DNA of 64,000 nucleotides from Ornithinibacter aureus (GCF_009858245.1 NZ_VMSB01000001.1:2108001-2172000); one strand, 5' to 3'; positions 40,985-49,906 are shown, counted from the first letter of the stretch. Notes: generated from the sequence alone by a model not told the origin. Numbers and translations: made by a program.

Positions 40985-41608
40985 TCATGCGCCCTTGGTC
41001 GCCGTGCACAGGAACACGCCGAACTCACGCTCGCCCTTGAGGATCGTCGTGGCATCGACGAAGGCGACGTCGGCGAATCCTGCGAGTGCCAACTGCTCGG
41101 CGAGTCGGTGCCTGTCGAATCCGTGGTGGCCGTCGAAGTCGACCTTCTCGGCGTGGAAGGCGCCCTCGGGATCCTCGTCGAGGTCCGCGATGGCGAGGTG
41201 TCCACCCGTCACCAAGAGGTCCGCCAAGGACCGCAGCAGCGCATCGAGATCCTGCACGTGGTGCAGCGCCATGGAGCTCCAGGCCACGTCGAAGGTGCCA
41301 TCGAGAGCGTCGGTCGTGAGGTCTGCCCGCACAGCGCGAAGTCGATCGCCGAGCCCGGCCGCCTCGATCCGCTCCTGTGCGACCTGCACCATTCCCGCGG
41401 AGGGATCGGTCACGACGACGGAGCCCACCCTGTCGGAGAGCAGGATGCTCAGGCGACCTGTGCCGCCGCCGACGTCCAGCGCGCGCATCTCGGGGTTCAG
41501 GCTGATCGCGTGCGCGATGGCCTGCGCCACGGCGACCTGCCGCTCCTCGTGGCCGGGGGCGTCGTCCCAGGTGGCGGCCTCGTCATCGAACCGCTTGTGC
41601 TCGTGCAT
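40985..41608 (-). CDS. Class I SAM-dependent methyltransferase
   Basis: A 207-residue methyltransferase. Motif I is MRALDVGGGTGRLSILLSD, motif II is VVVTDPSAGMVQVAQERI, and motif IV/post is FDVAWSSMALHHVQDLDALLRSL. The C-terminal region LAIADLDEDPEGAFHAEKVDFDGHHGFD, with several His and Asp, is characteristic of the UbiE/class 11 group of unknown substrate. ATG 41608 gives the usual short N-terminus. It may be cotranscribed with the reductase gene 19 bp downstream. Confidence 0.88.
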   Translation of the reverse strand: MHEHKRFDDEAATWDDAPGHEERQVAVAQAIAHAISLNPEMRALDVGGGTGRLSILLSDRVGSVVVTDPSAGMVQVAQERIEAAGLGDRLRAVRADLTTDALDGTFDVAWSSMALHHVQDLDALLRSLADLLVTGGHLAIADLDEDPEGAFHAEKVDFDGHHGFDRHRLAEQLALAGFADVAFVDATTILKGEREFGVFLCTATKGA

Positions 41609-41675
41609 GCCCTCGACCCTAGTCCGAGGCCGTCCTCGGCAATCCGCGCACCGGCCGGCTTGCGGCGCCTGCTGC

Positions 41676-42134
41676 TCAGCGACCGCAGCGGTCGATTCGC
41701 TCCCACGGCCAGTCGGTGGTGAGCCATCGCGCCACGGCGTCAGCGAGCGGACCGTCCAGGGTGGCCCTGTCAGCCCGCACCCAGGACTGCACCGTGACGT
41801 CCCACTCCTCAGAGTCCGAGGGATACAGGTAGACGCAGCCGATGACGTCGTCCTCGACAGGATCCAGGACGGTGAAGGTGAAGCCGACGTTGCGTGTGAA
41901 GTCGTCGGCGTGGCGGCGAAGGTCGGCCAGGTTCTCCTCTGGCGTCATGCCTGTGAGTGGCGGCCAGTTGCCGTCGGGGTAGCCGGGTGTGGAACGAATG
42001 TGCTCGATGCTCGACATCCAGGCGGCGTGGTCAGCGTGATTGTGCTGCGGACCCAGCGGCTCGAGGCGGAATCGGCTGTTGACGAGCGAAACAGGCGGAT
42101 CGAAGTTGTCGGGAACGAAAGCCTGCGCGGTCAT
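41676..42134 (-). CDS. GNAT-like N-acetyltransferase
   Basis: A 152-residue protein. VSLVNSRFRLEPLGPQHNHADHAAWMSS resembles the opening of RimJ/RimL-like acetyltransferases, FTFTVLDPVEDDVIGCVYLYP forms the central strands and WVRADRATLDGPLADAVARWL the acetyl-CoA helix. The usual R-G-x-G loop is degenerate here (RADRATLDGPL), so catalytic activity is uncertain. ATG 42134 was used; a GTG nine bases upstream is an alternative. Isolated leftward gene. Confidence 0.7.
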   Translation of the reverse strand: MTAQAFVPDNFDPPVSLVNSRFRLEPLGPQHNHADHAAWMSSIEHIRSTPGYPDGNWPPLTGMTPEENLADLRRHADDFTRNVGFTFTVLDPVEDDVIGCVYLYPSDSEEWDVTVQSWVRADRATLDGPLADAVARWLTTDWPWERIDRCGR

Positions 42135-42245
42135 GACTGGCACGGTACCGGGCGAACCTGCACGATCGAGCTGCTCAGATCAGTCTCACTGAGCCACGAG
42201 GAGCCCGCACAGCTTCCTGTCAGGCCGCCGATCGTGCGCCGACGG

Positions 42246-42452
42246 TCAGCGCTCCGGCTGTATGACCACGGTCTTGCAGGCAGCACATCGAAGTGCAGGC
42301 GCGCTGTGGTTGAACAGGCCGGTCGTGAGCGGGATGCCGACCAGCACTCTTCGGCCGCCAAGACGGCTGCTGAGGTCAGACGCCTGAGCGAGGTCCGGCT
42401 GGATACCACGTGCCGAGGTCGCGATATGCGGCCGGCCGTCGACGACTCTCGC
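42246..42452 (-). pseudogene. Possible remnant of a small zinc-ribbon-like protein
   Basis: On the minus strand the last 66 or so codons before the TGA at 42246 read like a real protein end (GIPLTTGLFNHS, then APALRCAACKTVVIQPER). The RC-AAC-K-TVV pattern is like the C-terminal half of a short zinc ribbon. Upstream the frame runs into the family F palindromes without an acceptable start, and a neighbouring frame contains GTWYPAGP, which hints at a frameshift. It is the only coding-like signal in the 552-bp gap 42135-42686. The assignment is tentative. Confidence 0.3.
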
Positions 42453-42462
42453 TGACGCGGCG

Positions 42463-42568
42463 AGGAGTGCCAAACGCGCGGTCGGTCGCGCCGTTGGCAC
42501 CCCCACTGGCAGGCCTGCGCACGGGCTGGGGTGCCAAGCGCGCACTGGGCTGCGCCTCTGGCACCCCA
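42463..42568. repeat. Tandem pair of hairpins, family F
   Basis: Two 42-bp hairpins, each starting with a GTGCCAA-CGCGC arm and closing with GCGCC...TGGCACCCC, occupy 42463-42504 and 42527-42568. The first has GTGCCAAACGCGC with GCGCCGTTGGCAC, the second GTGCCAAGCGCGC with GCGCCTCTGGCAC. The copies are in direct orientation, 64 bp apart, upstream of the galM fusion gene. Confidence 0.75.
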
Positions 42569-42686
42569 ACGATCAGGGTTGCGCAGAACCCGGTGCCAGA
42601 CCTGACGGTCAAGCGGCGCCCACCACAATGGGGGGTATGCCTACCGCGCACCGCACCTCCCCCACGCCCCCTCCCCGAGGCCAGCG

Positions 42687-44027
42687 GTGAGCGAGCCCGA
42701 CCCGATCCACCACCTCGCCGAGGCCGTGCACTGGCAGCAAGCCCAACACACCGGCGAGTACCGGCAGAGCACCCTCGGGCGCACCCTCGAGGACGAAGGC
42801 TTCATCCACTGCTCGGCGCAGCAGCAGGTCGCCGGGGTCCTCCGCCGCTACTACGCCGCCCACGACGGCGAACTGGTCCTGCTCACCATCGACCCCGCCC
42901 GGCTCACCGCCCCCCTGCGCTGGGACGTCGCCAATCCGGCTACCGGAGAGCAGTTTCCGCACGTCTACGGCCCCCTCAACCCGGATGCCGTCGTCGCCAC
43001 CCGGGTCCTCCACCCACCCCACGCCGCCGCCCCGCAATCGATCACGCTGCGCGCCGACGGCATCGAGCTCGAGGTGCTCGCGGCCGGGGCGTCCGTGCGC
43101 CGCCTGAGGCTCGGACACGACCCGGCCACCGCCGTCGACGTCGTCCTCGGCCACGCCGACCCGCAGACCTACCGCTTCGCCGGCGGCTACCTCGGCGCGA
43201 CCATCGGCCGCCTCGCCAACCGCCTGGCCGGCGGGTCCTTCACCGTCGACGGCGAGACGTTCCACCTGCCTTCGAACGAGGGCACGACGACGCTCGACGG
43301 CGGGTTCAACGGCTTCGACCGGATGCCGTGGCACGTCACCGCGCGCACCGACACCCGGGTGCGCCTCACCCTCACCAGCCCGGACGGCGACAACGGCTTC
43401 CCCGGCACGGTGGACGTCAGCGTGACGTACACCGTCTCCCCCGGGCAGGTCCGCATCGACTACACCGCGACGACGGACCGGGCGACCCCGTTCAGCATCA
43501 CGAACCACGCGTACGTCAACCTCGACGGCGAGGGCAGCGGCACGGTCGATGACCACGACATCGAGGTCACGGCATCCGCGATGCTGCCGATCGACGAGGC
43601 CAACCTGCCGACGGGCGAGATCCGACCCGTCGAGGGCACCGCGTTCGACCTGCGCGAGCCGCGGCGGGTCGGGGACGTTCTCGCGTCGGATGACGAGCAG
43701 CTGCGGCGCGGCAAGGGCCTTGACCACACGTTCGTCCTCGACGGACGCACCGACGAGACCGGACTGCGCCGCGCGGTTCGACTGCGAGGGGCGAACGGCC
43801 GAGTGCTCGAGGTGCTCACCGACCAGCCGGGGGTGCAGGTGTACACCGGCGCACACTTCGACCACTCGATCCTGGGGCTGTCGGGGGCGACGTACGGCCC
43901 TCGGGCCGGCATCGCTCTGGAGACCCAAGGGTTCCCGGATGCCGTGCACCACCCCCACTTTCCCGACACCGTGCTGCGCCCCGGCACCCCGTTGCGCTCG
44001 ACGACGATCTGGCGCCTCACCACCTGA
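42687..44027 (+). CDS. DUF952 domain fused to aldose 1-epimerase (galactose mutarotase)
   Basis: A 446-residue fusion. Residues 1-105 match DUF952 (IHHLAEAVHWQQAQ, GEYRQSTLG, EDEGFIHCSAQQQV and GEQFPHVYGPLN), a small domain of unknown function. Residues 115-446 are a complete aldose 1-epimerase: GATIGRLANRLAGG, LDGGFNGFDRMPW, the catalytic His in FSITNHAYVNLDG, LDHTFVLDG and the Glu in GIALETQGFPDAVHHPHFP. The epimerase interconverts alpha and beta anomers of hexoses. GTG 42687 gives the natural DUF952 start. No galactose gene is adjacent. The fusion is unusual and is discussed under findings. Confidence 0.9.
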   Translation: MSEPDPIHHLAEAVHWQQAQHTGEYRQSTLGRTLEDEGFIHCSAQQQVAGVLRRYYAAHDGELVLLTIDPARLTAPLRWDVANPATGEQFPHVYGPLNPDAVVATRVLHPPHAAAPQSITLRADGIELEVLAAGASVRRLRLGHDPATAVDVVLGHADPQTYRFAGGYLGATIGRLANRLAGGSFTVDGETFHLPSNEGTTTLDGGFNGFDRMPWHVTARTDTRVRLTLTSPDGDNGFPGTVDVSVTYTVSPGQVRIDYTATTDRATPFSITNHAYVNLDGEGSGTVDDHDIEVTASAMLPIDEANLPTGEIRPVEGTAFDLREPRRVGDVLASDDEQLRRGKGLDHTFVLDGRTDETGLRRAVRLRGANGRVLEVLTDQPGVQVYTGAHFDHSILGLSGATYGPRAGIALETQGFPDAVHHPHFPDTVLRPGTPLRSTTIWRLTT

Positions 44028-44029
44028 AC

Positions 44030-44113
44030 ACCCGACTTCGTGCGACTTCGGCGCGGCTCAGCACGGATTTTGCCCTCGGCAAGCGCACGGAAGTCGCACG
44101 AAGTCGGGGAGGG
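44030..44113. repeat. Palindromic intergenic repeat, family A copy 2
   Basis: GACTTCGTGCGACTTCGGCGC (44033 on) pairs with the GGAAGTCGCACGAAGTCGG arm (44089 on). Read in reverse complement, the element aligns end to end with 611-699, including the central AATCCG-GCTGA block. It lies between the convergent epimerase-fusion and GNAT genes and begins 3 bp past the epimerase stop. Confidence 0.8.
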
Positions 44114-44135
44114 TTGGGAGGGGGTGCTGCGTGTC

Positions 44136-44816
44136 TCAGCCGCTGAGGCGGCTGCGCTGGCGCCCGGCCGCGTCGAAGTTCGCCGGGTCCAGCCACGCGT
44201 CGAGCCGCTCGCGCACCGCCGGCCACTCGCCGTCGATCACCGAGAACCACGCCGTGTCCCGGTTGCGCCCCTTGACGACGAGGGCCTGGCGGAAGACTCC
44301 CTCGAAGGTGTAGCCCAGGCGCAGCGCGGCCCGCCGCGACGGGGCGTTGAGCGCATCGCACTTCCACTCCAGGCGGCGGTAGCCGAGGTCGTCGAACACG
44401 TGCCCCATGAGCAGTCGCTGCGCCTCGGTCGACGCCACGGTCCGCACGAGCGACGTGCCGAGGATGACCGCCCCGATCTCCACCACCCCGTTGGCTGGGT
44501 CGATGCGCATCAACGACAGCACCCCGGCAGCCAGCCCGTCGACGAGCACGCAGTAGGCCACCGTCGTGGGGTCGGCGACCATGGAGTCGACGAGGTGCGC
44601 CACGGCATCCGGGGTCTGCGGGCGCGGCATCGGCAGGTACGTCCAGTGCGCGTCGTCGGTGCCCGCCCAGGCCTGGACCAGGTCGCCCACGTGAGCGATC
44701 GACAGCGGCTCGAGCACACACGTGCGCCCCGGCAGCACCGAGCCGGGAGGCCGGTCACGGCCCTGCCAGCCGGGCACGACCTCGCCGACCGGCAACCCCT
44801 CGGGAACCCCGCTCAT
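44136..44816 (-). CDS. GNAT family N-acetyltransferase (RimJ/RimL-like)
   Basis: A 226-residue acetyltransferase of the ribosomal-protein-acetyltransferase type. VLEPLSIAHVGDLVQA opens the fold, GAVILGTSLVRTVASTEAQRL is the acetyl-CoA loop region and RRLEWKCDALNAPSRRAALRLGYTFEGVFRQ the conserved motif B with N-x-x-S-R-R-A-A-x-R-L-G-Y/F. The ATG overlaps the stop of the cysteine-desulfurase-like gene (ATGA at 44813-44816), so it is the second gene of that operon. A role in modifying a product of that enzyme is only a guess. Confidence 0.88.
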   Translation of the reverse strand: MSGVPEGLPVGEVVPGWQGRDRPPGSVLPGRTCVLEPLSIAHVGDLVQAWAGTDDAHWTYLPMPRPQTPDAVAHLVDSMVADPTTVAYCVLVDGLAAGVLSLMRIDPANGVVEIGAVILGTSLVRTVASTEAQRLLMGHVFDDLGYRRLEWKCDALNAPSRRAALRLGYTFEGVFRQALVVKGRNRDTAWFSVIDGEWPAVRERLDAWLDPANFDAAGRQRSRLSG

Positions 44817-46537
44817 ATACCGAGCGCGCCCGTCGGCAGGTCGAACCACAGCAGGTGCTCGAAGTCGTCGGACAACCCCGACGCGTGCGACGCCAGGTCG
44901 GGCGGGGTCGCCGCCGCCAGGATCGCCGCCCCGTCAGCCAGGTGCTGCGCCAACAGCTCCTCACCACCACGGGCATCGGCGTGCGGCACCACCATCTCCC
45001 CGTCCGAACCGTACGAGATCGCCCCCAGCCGGATCGGCGGCTCCACGACCCCGTCGCGGTGCCGCCACCGCCCGGTCTCCGGGTCGAAGACGTAGTCGCC
45101 CAGCAACCGCCAGCCGTCGCGCGCGACGAGTCGCACGGCATCCACGACGTAGTCCGCGACCGTGTCGGAGATGAAGTAGTTGAAGTTCACCCGCACCCAG
45201 CCGGGCTTGATGCCCTCGCAGCCGCCGGTGATCTCGCGCTCGAACTCGTGCGAGCGCTCGATGTCGATGCCGAGCAGCCGGTGCCCGTACGGGCCGGCGC
45301 ACGAGCAGCCACCGCGGGCCTGCACGCCGAACAGGTCGTTGAGCAGGGCGACGACGAAGTTGTGGTGCAGCCAGTGGCCCGACGGCGCCCGCACGACGAA
45401 CGAGACGATCGACAGCCGAGGCGCGTCGAGGTTGCCCAGGATCTCGATCGCCGGCTCGGCCCGCCAGGCCTCGACGGCACGCGAGAGCAGCCGCTCCTCG
45501 TGGGCGCGGATCGTCTCGACCCCGACCGCCTCCTTGAGCTGGAACACCAGCCCGGCCCGCACCGACTCGATGATCGCCGGGGTGCCACCTTCCTCGCGGT
45601 GCGCGGCGTCGGTGACGAACGCGTGGTCCTCGGGGTTGACGTAGGCGACCGTGCCGCCGCCGGGCACGACCGGCACGCGGTTGTCGAACAGCTCGCGCCG
45701 GGCGATGAGCACCCCGGGGGTCGACGGCCCTCCGATGAACTTGTGCGGCGACAGGAAGATCGCGTCCTTGTAGGCGGCCGGGTCGCCACCGACCGGCGCG
45801 GTCATCTCGATGTCGACGTAGGGCGCGGCCGCCGCGAAGTCCCAGAAGGCCAGGGCCCCGTGCTCGTGCAGCAGCGCCGACACCCCGTGCGTGTGCGAGA
45901 CGATGCCGGTGACGTTCGATGCCGCGCTGAACGACCCGATCTTCAGCGGCCGGTCGGCGAACTCGAGCAGCCGGGCGCGCAGGTCGTCCTGGCACACCCC
46001 GCCGTCGGCGTCCTCGGCGATGGTGACGACGTCGGCGATCGACTCGCGCCACGGGATCTCGTTGGAGTGGTGCTCGTACGGGCCGATGAACACGACCGGC
46101 CGCTGGTCGCGCGGGATCGCCTCGCTCAGGTGCCAACGGTCCTCCAGCGCCGACGGGATGCGCAGCCCCAGCACCCCGATGAGCTTGTCGATGGCCCCCG
46201 TGCACCCCGACCCCGCGAAGACGACCACCGTGTCGTCGTCGCCGTGAACGGCATCCGCGATGATCCGCCGCGCGTCCTCGCGAAGGCGAGTCGTCTGCAA
46301 CCCGGTGCCGCTGGACTCGGTGTGCGTGTTGGCGTAGCCCGGCAGCACCTCGTCGCGGATGAAGTCCTCGATGAAGGTCAGGGCACGCCCGGATGCCGTG
46401 TAGTCGGCGTAGGTGACGCGTCGCCGCCCGTAGGGGGTCGTCATCACGTGGTCCTCGCCGATGACGGAATCGCGGATGCGGCGCACCAGGGCTTCCTGAG
46501 CGGCACTCGAGGTGGCGGGGGTGTGCTGCTCGGCCAT
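44813..46537 (-). CDS. Class V aminotransferase / cysteine-desulfurase-like PLP enzyme
   Basis: A 574-residue PLP enzyme. The pyridoxal Lys is in LSPHKFIGGPSTPG, the phosphate-binding turn is in VVFAGSGCTGAIDKLIGVL, and a Cys-rich loop QARGGCSCAGPYGHR near residue 405 corresponds to the active-site Cys loop of class V desulfurases. TTPYGRRRVTYADYTASGRAL and YANTHTESSGTG are typical of the long bacterial CsdA-like group of about 570 residues. Sulfur transfer is plausible but unproved. ATG 46537 is used; the gene is divergent from a TetR regulator. Confidence 0.88.
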   Translation of the reverse strand: MAEQHTPATSSAAQEALVRRIRDSVIGEDHVMTTPYGRRRVTYADYTASGRALTFIEDFIRDEVLPGYANTHTESSGTGLQTTRLREDARRIIADAVHGDDDTVVVFAGSGCTGAIDKLIGVLGLRIPSALEDRWHLSEAIPRDQRPVVFIGPYEHHSNEIPWRESIADVVTIAEDADGGVCQDDLRARLLEFADRPLKIGSFSAASNVTGIVSHTHGVSALLHEHGALAFWDFAAAAPYVDIEMTAPVGGDPAAYKDAIFLSPHKFIGGPSTPGVLIARRELFDNRVPVVPGGGTVAYVNPEDHAFVTDAAHREEGGTPAIIESVRAGLVFQLKEAVGVETIRAHEERLLSRAVEAWRAEPAIEILGNLDAPRLSIVSFVVRAPSGHWLHHNFVVALLNDLFGVQARGGCSCAGPYGHRLLGIDIERSHEFEREITGGCEGIKPGWVRVNFNYFISDTVADYVVDAVRLVARDGWRLLGDYVFDPETGRWRHRDGVVEPPIRLGAISYGSDGEMVVPHADARGGEELLAQHLADGAAILAAATPPDLASHASGLSDDFEHLLWFDLPTGALGI

Positions 46538-46626
46538 GGGCTCAGGCTCTCACGGGCCGCGCGGCCGCGGCAGCCGGTCGCAGTGGTGTGTGCGGTCGCA
46601 GCGCGAGCCGGCCGTGTCGAGCGTTT

Positions 46627-46640
46627 TGCACACCCGTGCA
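46627..46640. promoter_or_regulatory. TetR operator candidate for the MMPL operon
   Basis: TGCAC-ACCC-GTGCA is a 14-bp dyad, 21 bp before the TetR start at 46662, in a TTTT-containing patch suggestive of a promoter. It lies in the intergenic region between divergent genes. Binding by the TetR product is inferred. Confidence 0.5.
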
Positions 46641-46661
46641 TGTTCCACCTACCGTGAGCCC

Positions 46662-47327
46662 GTGCCCTCCCCGACCACCACCTCACCTCACGGCTCCGGC
46701 CTGCGGGCGAGCAAGCGCGAGCGCACCGCGCGCGACCTCGCCGAGGCGGCGTACGCCGTCGTGCGCGACGTCGGGTTCGACGCGGTGACGGCGGATGCCG
46801 TGGCCGACCGTGCCGGGGTCTCCCGCCGCACGTTCTTCAACTACTACCCCTCGGTCGAGTCAGTGTTCACGGCGAGCGTCGCCGCCTTCTTCGACTCCGT
46901 CGGCGAGCGACTCGACGCCCGCCCCGCCGACGAGGACGTGCTCGACAGCGCCGTGGCCGTCATCACCGACCCCGGTGACGTCGAGCTGCTCCAGCGGATC
47001 GGCGTGCTCTCGGCCGCGGGTGAGTCGTCGCCCCACGCCCGCGGGCTGATCCTCGTCGAGGCCCACACCTGGCTGGACTGGCTCGAGGACTGGCTGCGCC
47101 GCCGCCTGCCCCCGGGCACCGACGCCCTGCTCGTGGCCACCTACGCCGCCACGATGCTCGGCGCCGCCGAGGCCGCCTTCCGTGTCTGGGCCAAGGCCCC
47201 CGAGGGCGAGTTGTCCGCCGCGGTGGCCCGAGCCCTCACCCACCTTCGCACCGGGCTCGACCCGGCCACCCTGCCCGCTGTGTCACCCACCACGACCACC
47301 GTGTCACCCACCCGCGAGGACCACTGA
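46662..47327 (+). CDS. TetR family transcriptional regulator
   Basis: A 221-residue regulator. The DNA-binding domain is ARDLAEAAYAVVRDVGFDAVTADAVADRAGVSRRTFFNYYPSVESVF (residues about 22-70) with the F-F-N-Y-Y-x-S motif, and the rest is helical with LEDWLRRRLPPGTDALL. The C-terminus is Thr/Ser/Pro-rich. GTG 46662 was used. Its TGA overlaps the ATG of the MMPL transporter by one base (TGATG), so the regulator and exporter form an operon, presumably self-repressed and induced by an exported substance. Confidence 0.9.
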   Translation: MPSPTTTSPHGSGLRASKRERTARDLAEAAYAVVRDVGFDAVTADAVADRAGVSRRTFFNYYPSVESVFTASVAAFFDSVGERLDARPADEDVLDSAVAVITDPGDVELLQRIGVLSAAGESSPHARGLILVEAHTWLDWLEDWLRRRLPPGTDALLVATYAATMLGAAEAAFRVWAKAPEGELSAAVARALTHLRTGLDPATLPAVSPTTTTVSPTREDH

Positions 47328-49906
47328 TGTCAACCGCCCTGTACCGACTCGGCCGCTGGTGCGCCACCCACGCCCGGCGCGTCCTCGTCCTCTGGCTCGT
47401 CGTCCTCGTGGGGGCCGGGGCCCTGGCGGCCACGATCAGCCAGCCGCTGGGAAACGGGTTCACCATCCCCGGCGCCAACTTCGAGAAGGTCCGCCAGCAG
47501 CTCGGCGAGGAGATCCCGGAAGCTGCCGGCGGGTTCGGCACGGTCGTGCTGAGCTCGGACACCGCCTTCACCCCTGCCCAGCGGGCCGCCGTCGAGGACG
47601 TCTTCGCGGCGTGGGGTCAGGTGCCGAACGTCAGCCGGGTCATCAACCCGTTCGAGGCGCAGGACCAGCTCGATGCCGGCCAGGCCCAGCTCGCCGACGC
47701 GAAGAAGCAGCTCGACGCCGGCCAGAAGGGCATCGAGCAGGGGCAGGCCGAGCTCACCGAGGGTGAGGGGCAGCTGGCTGCCGGCGAGGCGGTGCTGGAG
47801 CAGCTCGAGGAGACCAACCCGCAGGACCCGAGCATTCCCGGGCTGCGCGCCCAGCTGGCCCAGGGCCGTGCAGAGCTCGAGAAGGGGCGGGCCGACCTCG
47901 ACAAGGGCATCGCCGAGCTGGCTGCCGGCCGCGCGGCCTACGAGGACGGCGTCGCGATCAGCCGGGCCACCGACGGCACCCGCCTGGTCAGCCAGGACGG
48001 GCGGTATGCCGTGGCGCAGGTGCAGTTCGACACCGACGCGCAGAGCGTTCCGGTGGAGAACCGGGCGATGATCCCCGACTCGGCCAAGGCCGCCCTGGCT
48101 GCCGCCGGCGTCAACGCCGACTACAGCGTCGAGATCACCCAGGACACCGCCCTCGTCGGAGCCGGCGAGATCATCGGCCTCACCGTCGCCCTCCTCGTGC
48201 TCGTGGCCGTGCTCGGCAGCCTCGTCGCCGCCGGCCTCCCGCTGCTCGTCGCGCTGCTCGGCGTCGGCGTCGGCCTCGGCGGCGCCATCGCCTTCACGGC
48301 GGTGACCGAGCTCAACCAGATGACCCCTGCCCTGGCCCTGATGCTCGGCCTCGCGGTCGGCATCGACTACGCGCTGTTCATCGTCACCCGGCACCGCACG
48401 TCCCTGCTGCACGGGCAGGACCTCGTCGAGTCGATCTCGCGCGCCGTCGGCACGGCGGGCAGTGCGGTGGTCTTCGCCGGGCTGACCGTCGTCATCGCCC
48501 TGACCGCCCTCGTGCTGTCCGGCCTGCCGATCCTCGCCGAGATGGGCCTCGTCGCTGCCTTCACCGTGGCCGTCACCGTGCTCGTCGCGGTGACGGTGTC
48601 ACCGGCCCTGCTGCGACTCATGGGCACGCGGGTCATCTCCAGGCGCGGCTGGCGCGCCGCCGGGTTCGCCACTCCCGGCGACCCGACCTCTCGCACGACG
48701 CCCGACGACGGAACCGACGAGGAGCACGGCGGCTGGTTCGTGCGTCTCGTGACGCTGCGCCCGTGGCTCACGGTGCTCGCCGTCGTGGGGGTGCTCGGGG
48801 TGCTGGCCATCCCGGTCGGCTCGATCCAGCTCGGCCTGCCCGATGGCGGTCGCGAACCCACCGGCACCACGGCCCACACCGCCTACACCACCGTCGGAGA
48901 GCAGTTCGGCCCCGGCATCAACGGCCCGATCGTCGCGGTGACCACCCTGCCCGAGGAGCTGCGACCGACCGACGAGGCGTCGCTGGCCAACGTGCAGGCG
49001 ATGATCGCCACCCGCCTGAAGGTCATCGACGGCGTGCGCAGCGTCGTGCCGTTCGGGGTCAGCCCCGACCAGGCGACCCTGGCCTTCCAGGTCGTGCCGA
49101 CCACCGGGCCCGCGGACCCCGCGACCGCCGAGACGTTCCACCGCGTGGAGTTCACGGCATCCCAGCTCGAGCGGCGCGAGAACATCAAGCTCGGCCTGAC
49201 CGGCCAGACCGTGGCGAACATCGAGGTCTCGGAGCGACTCGCCGCGGCACTGCCGGCCTACCTCGCCGTCGTCGTGGGGCTGTCGGTGCTCATCCTGCTG
49301 CTCGTCTTCCGCTCGCTCGTCGTGCCGCTCATCGCCACCGGAGGCTTCCTGCTGTCGATCGCCGCGGCCTTCGGCGCCACCGTCGCGGTTCACCAGTGGG
49401 GGTGGCTCGGTGCTGCGTTCGGTGTGCACCAGGCGGGGCCGCTGCTGTCGGTGATGCCGATCATCATCATCGGCGTGCTGTTCGGGCTGGCGATGGACTA
49501 CCAGATGTTCCTCGTCTCCGGCATGCACGAGGCCCGCTCCCACGGCCAGGACTCACGCACCGCGGTGCGCACCGGCTTCGTTCACGGCGCCAAGGTCGTG
49601 ACGGCCGCGGCGATCATCATGACCTCGGTCTTCCTCGGGTTCGCGTTCTCGCACCTGGCGATGGTGCGGCCCATCGGGTTCGCGTTGGCGGTCGGTGTTC
49701 TGCTGGATGCCGTGCTGGTGCGGATGACGCTCACCCCGGCTCTCATGCACCTGCTCGGCGACCGGGCCTGGTACCTGCCGCGGTGGCTCGACCGGATCCT
49801 GCCCGACCTCGACGTCGAGGGAGTTCGCCTGGCCGAGCGCCTCGACTCCGGCGCCCTGGGCAGCGTCACCCCCGCACCCCCCACCCCCGTGCCCACCACC
49901 ACCTGA
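47327..49906 (+). CDS. MMPL family (RND) transporter
   Basis: An 859-residue RND-type exporter with two homologous halves of about six helices. The proton-relay residues are in GLAVGIDYALFIVTRHR (first half) and GLAMDYQMFLVSGMHEAR (second half). The first extracytoplasmic loop (about residues 105-215) contains a heptad-like, Gln/Ala/Gly-rich coiled stretch with repeats of the type LDAGQAQLADAKKQL, AELTEGEGQL and AELEKGRADLDKG, which MmpL proteins of mycobacterial lipid export lack or have shorter. The ATG at 47327 overlaps the TetR stop. The substrate could be a lipid or a hydrophobic drug. Confidence 0.92.
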   Translation: MSTALYRLGRWCATHARRVLVLWLVVLVGAGALAATISQPLGNGFTIPGANFEKVRQQLGEEIPEAAGGFGTVVLSSDTAFTPAQRAAVEDVFAAWGQVPNVSRVINPFEAQDQLDAGQAQLADAKKQLDAGQKGIEQGQAELTEGEGQLAAGEAVLEQLEETNPQDPSIPGLRAQLAQGRAELEKGRADLDKGIAELAAGRAAYEDGVAISRATDGTRLVSQDGRYAVAQVQFDTDAQSVPVENRAMIPDSAKAALAAAGVNADYSVEITQDTALVGAGEIIGLTVALLVLVAVLGSLVAAGLPLLVALLGVGVGLGGAIAFTAVTELNQMTPALALMLGLAVGIDYALFIVTRHRTSLLHGQDLVESISRAVGTAGSAVVFAGLTVVIALTALVLSGLPILAEMGLVAAFTVAVTVLVAVTVSPALLRLMGTRVISRRGWRAAGFATPGDPTSRTTPDDGTDEEHGGWFVRLVTLRPWLTVLAVVGVLGVLAIPVGSIQLGLPDGGREPTGTTAHTAYTTVGEQFGPGINGPIVAVTTLPEELRPTDEASLANVQAMIATRLKVIDGVRSVVPFGVSPDQATLAFQVVPTTGPADPATAETFHRVEFTASQLERRENIKLGLTGQTVANIEVSERLAAALPAYLAVVVGLSVLILLLVFRSLVVPLIATGGFLLSIAAAFGATVAVHQWGWLGAAFGVHQAGPLLSVMPIIIIGVLFGLAMDYQMFLVSGMHEARSHGQDSRTAVRTGFVHGAKVVTAAAIIMTSVFLGFAFSHLAMVRPIGFALAVGVLLDAVLVRMTLTPALMHLLGDRAWYLPRWLDRILPDLDVEGVRLAERLDSGALGSVTPAPPTPVPTTT

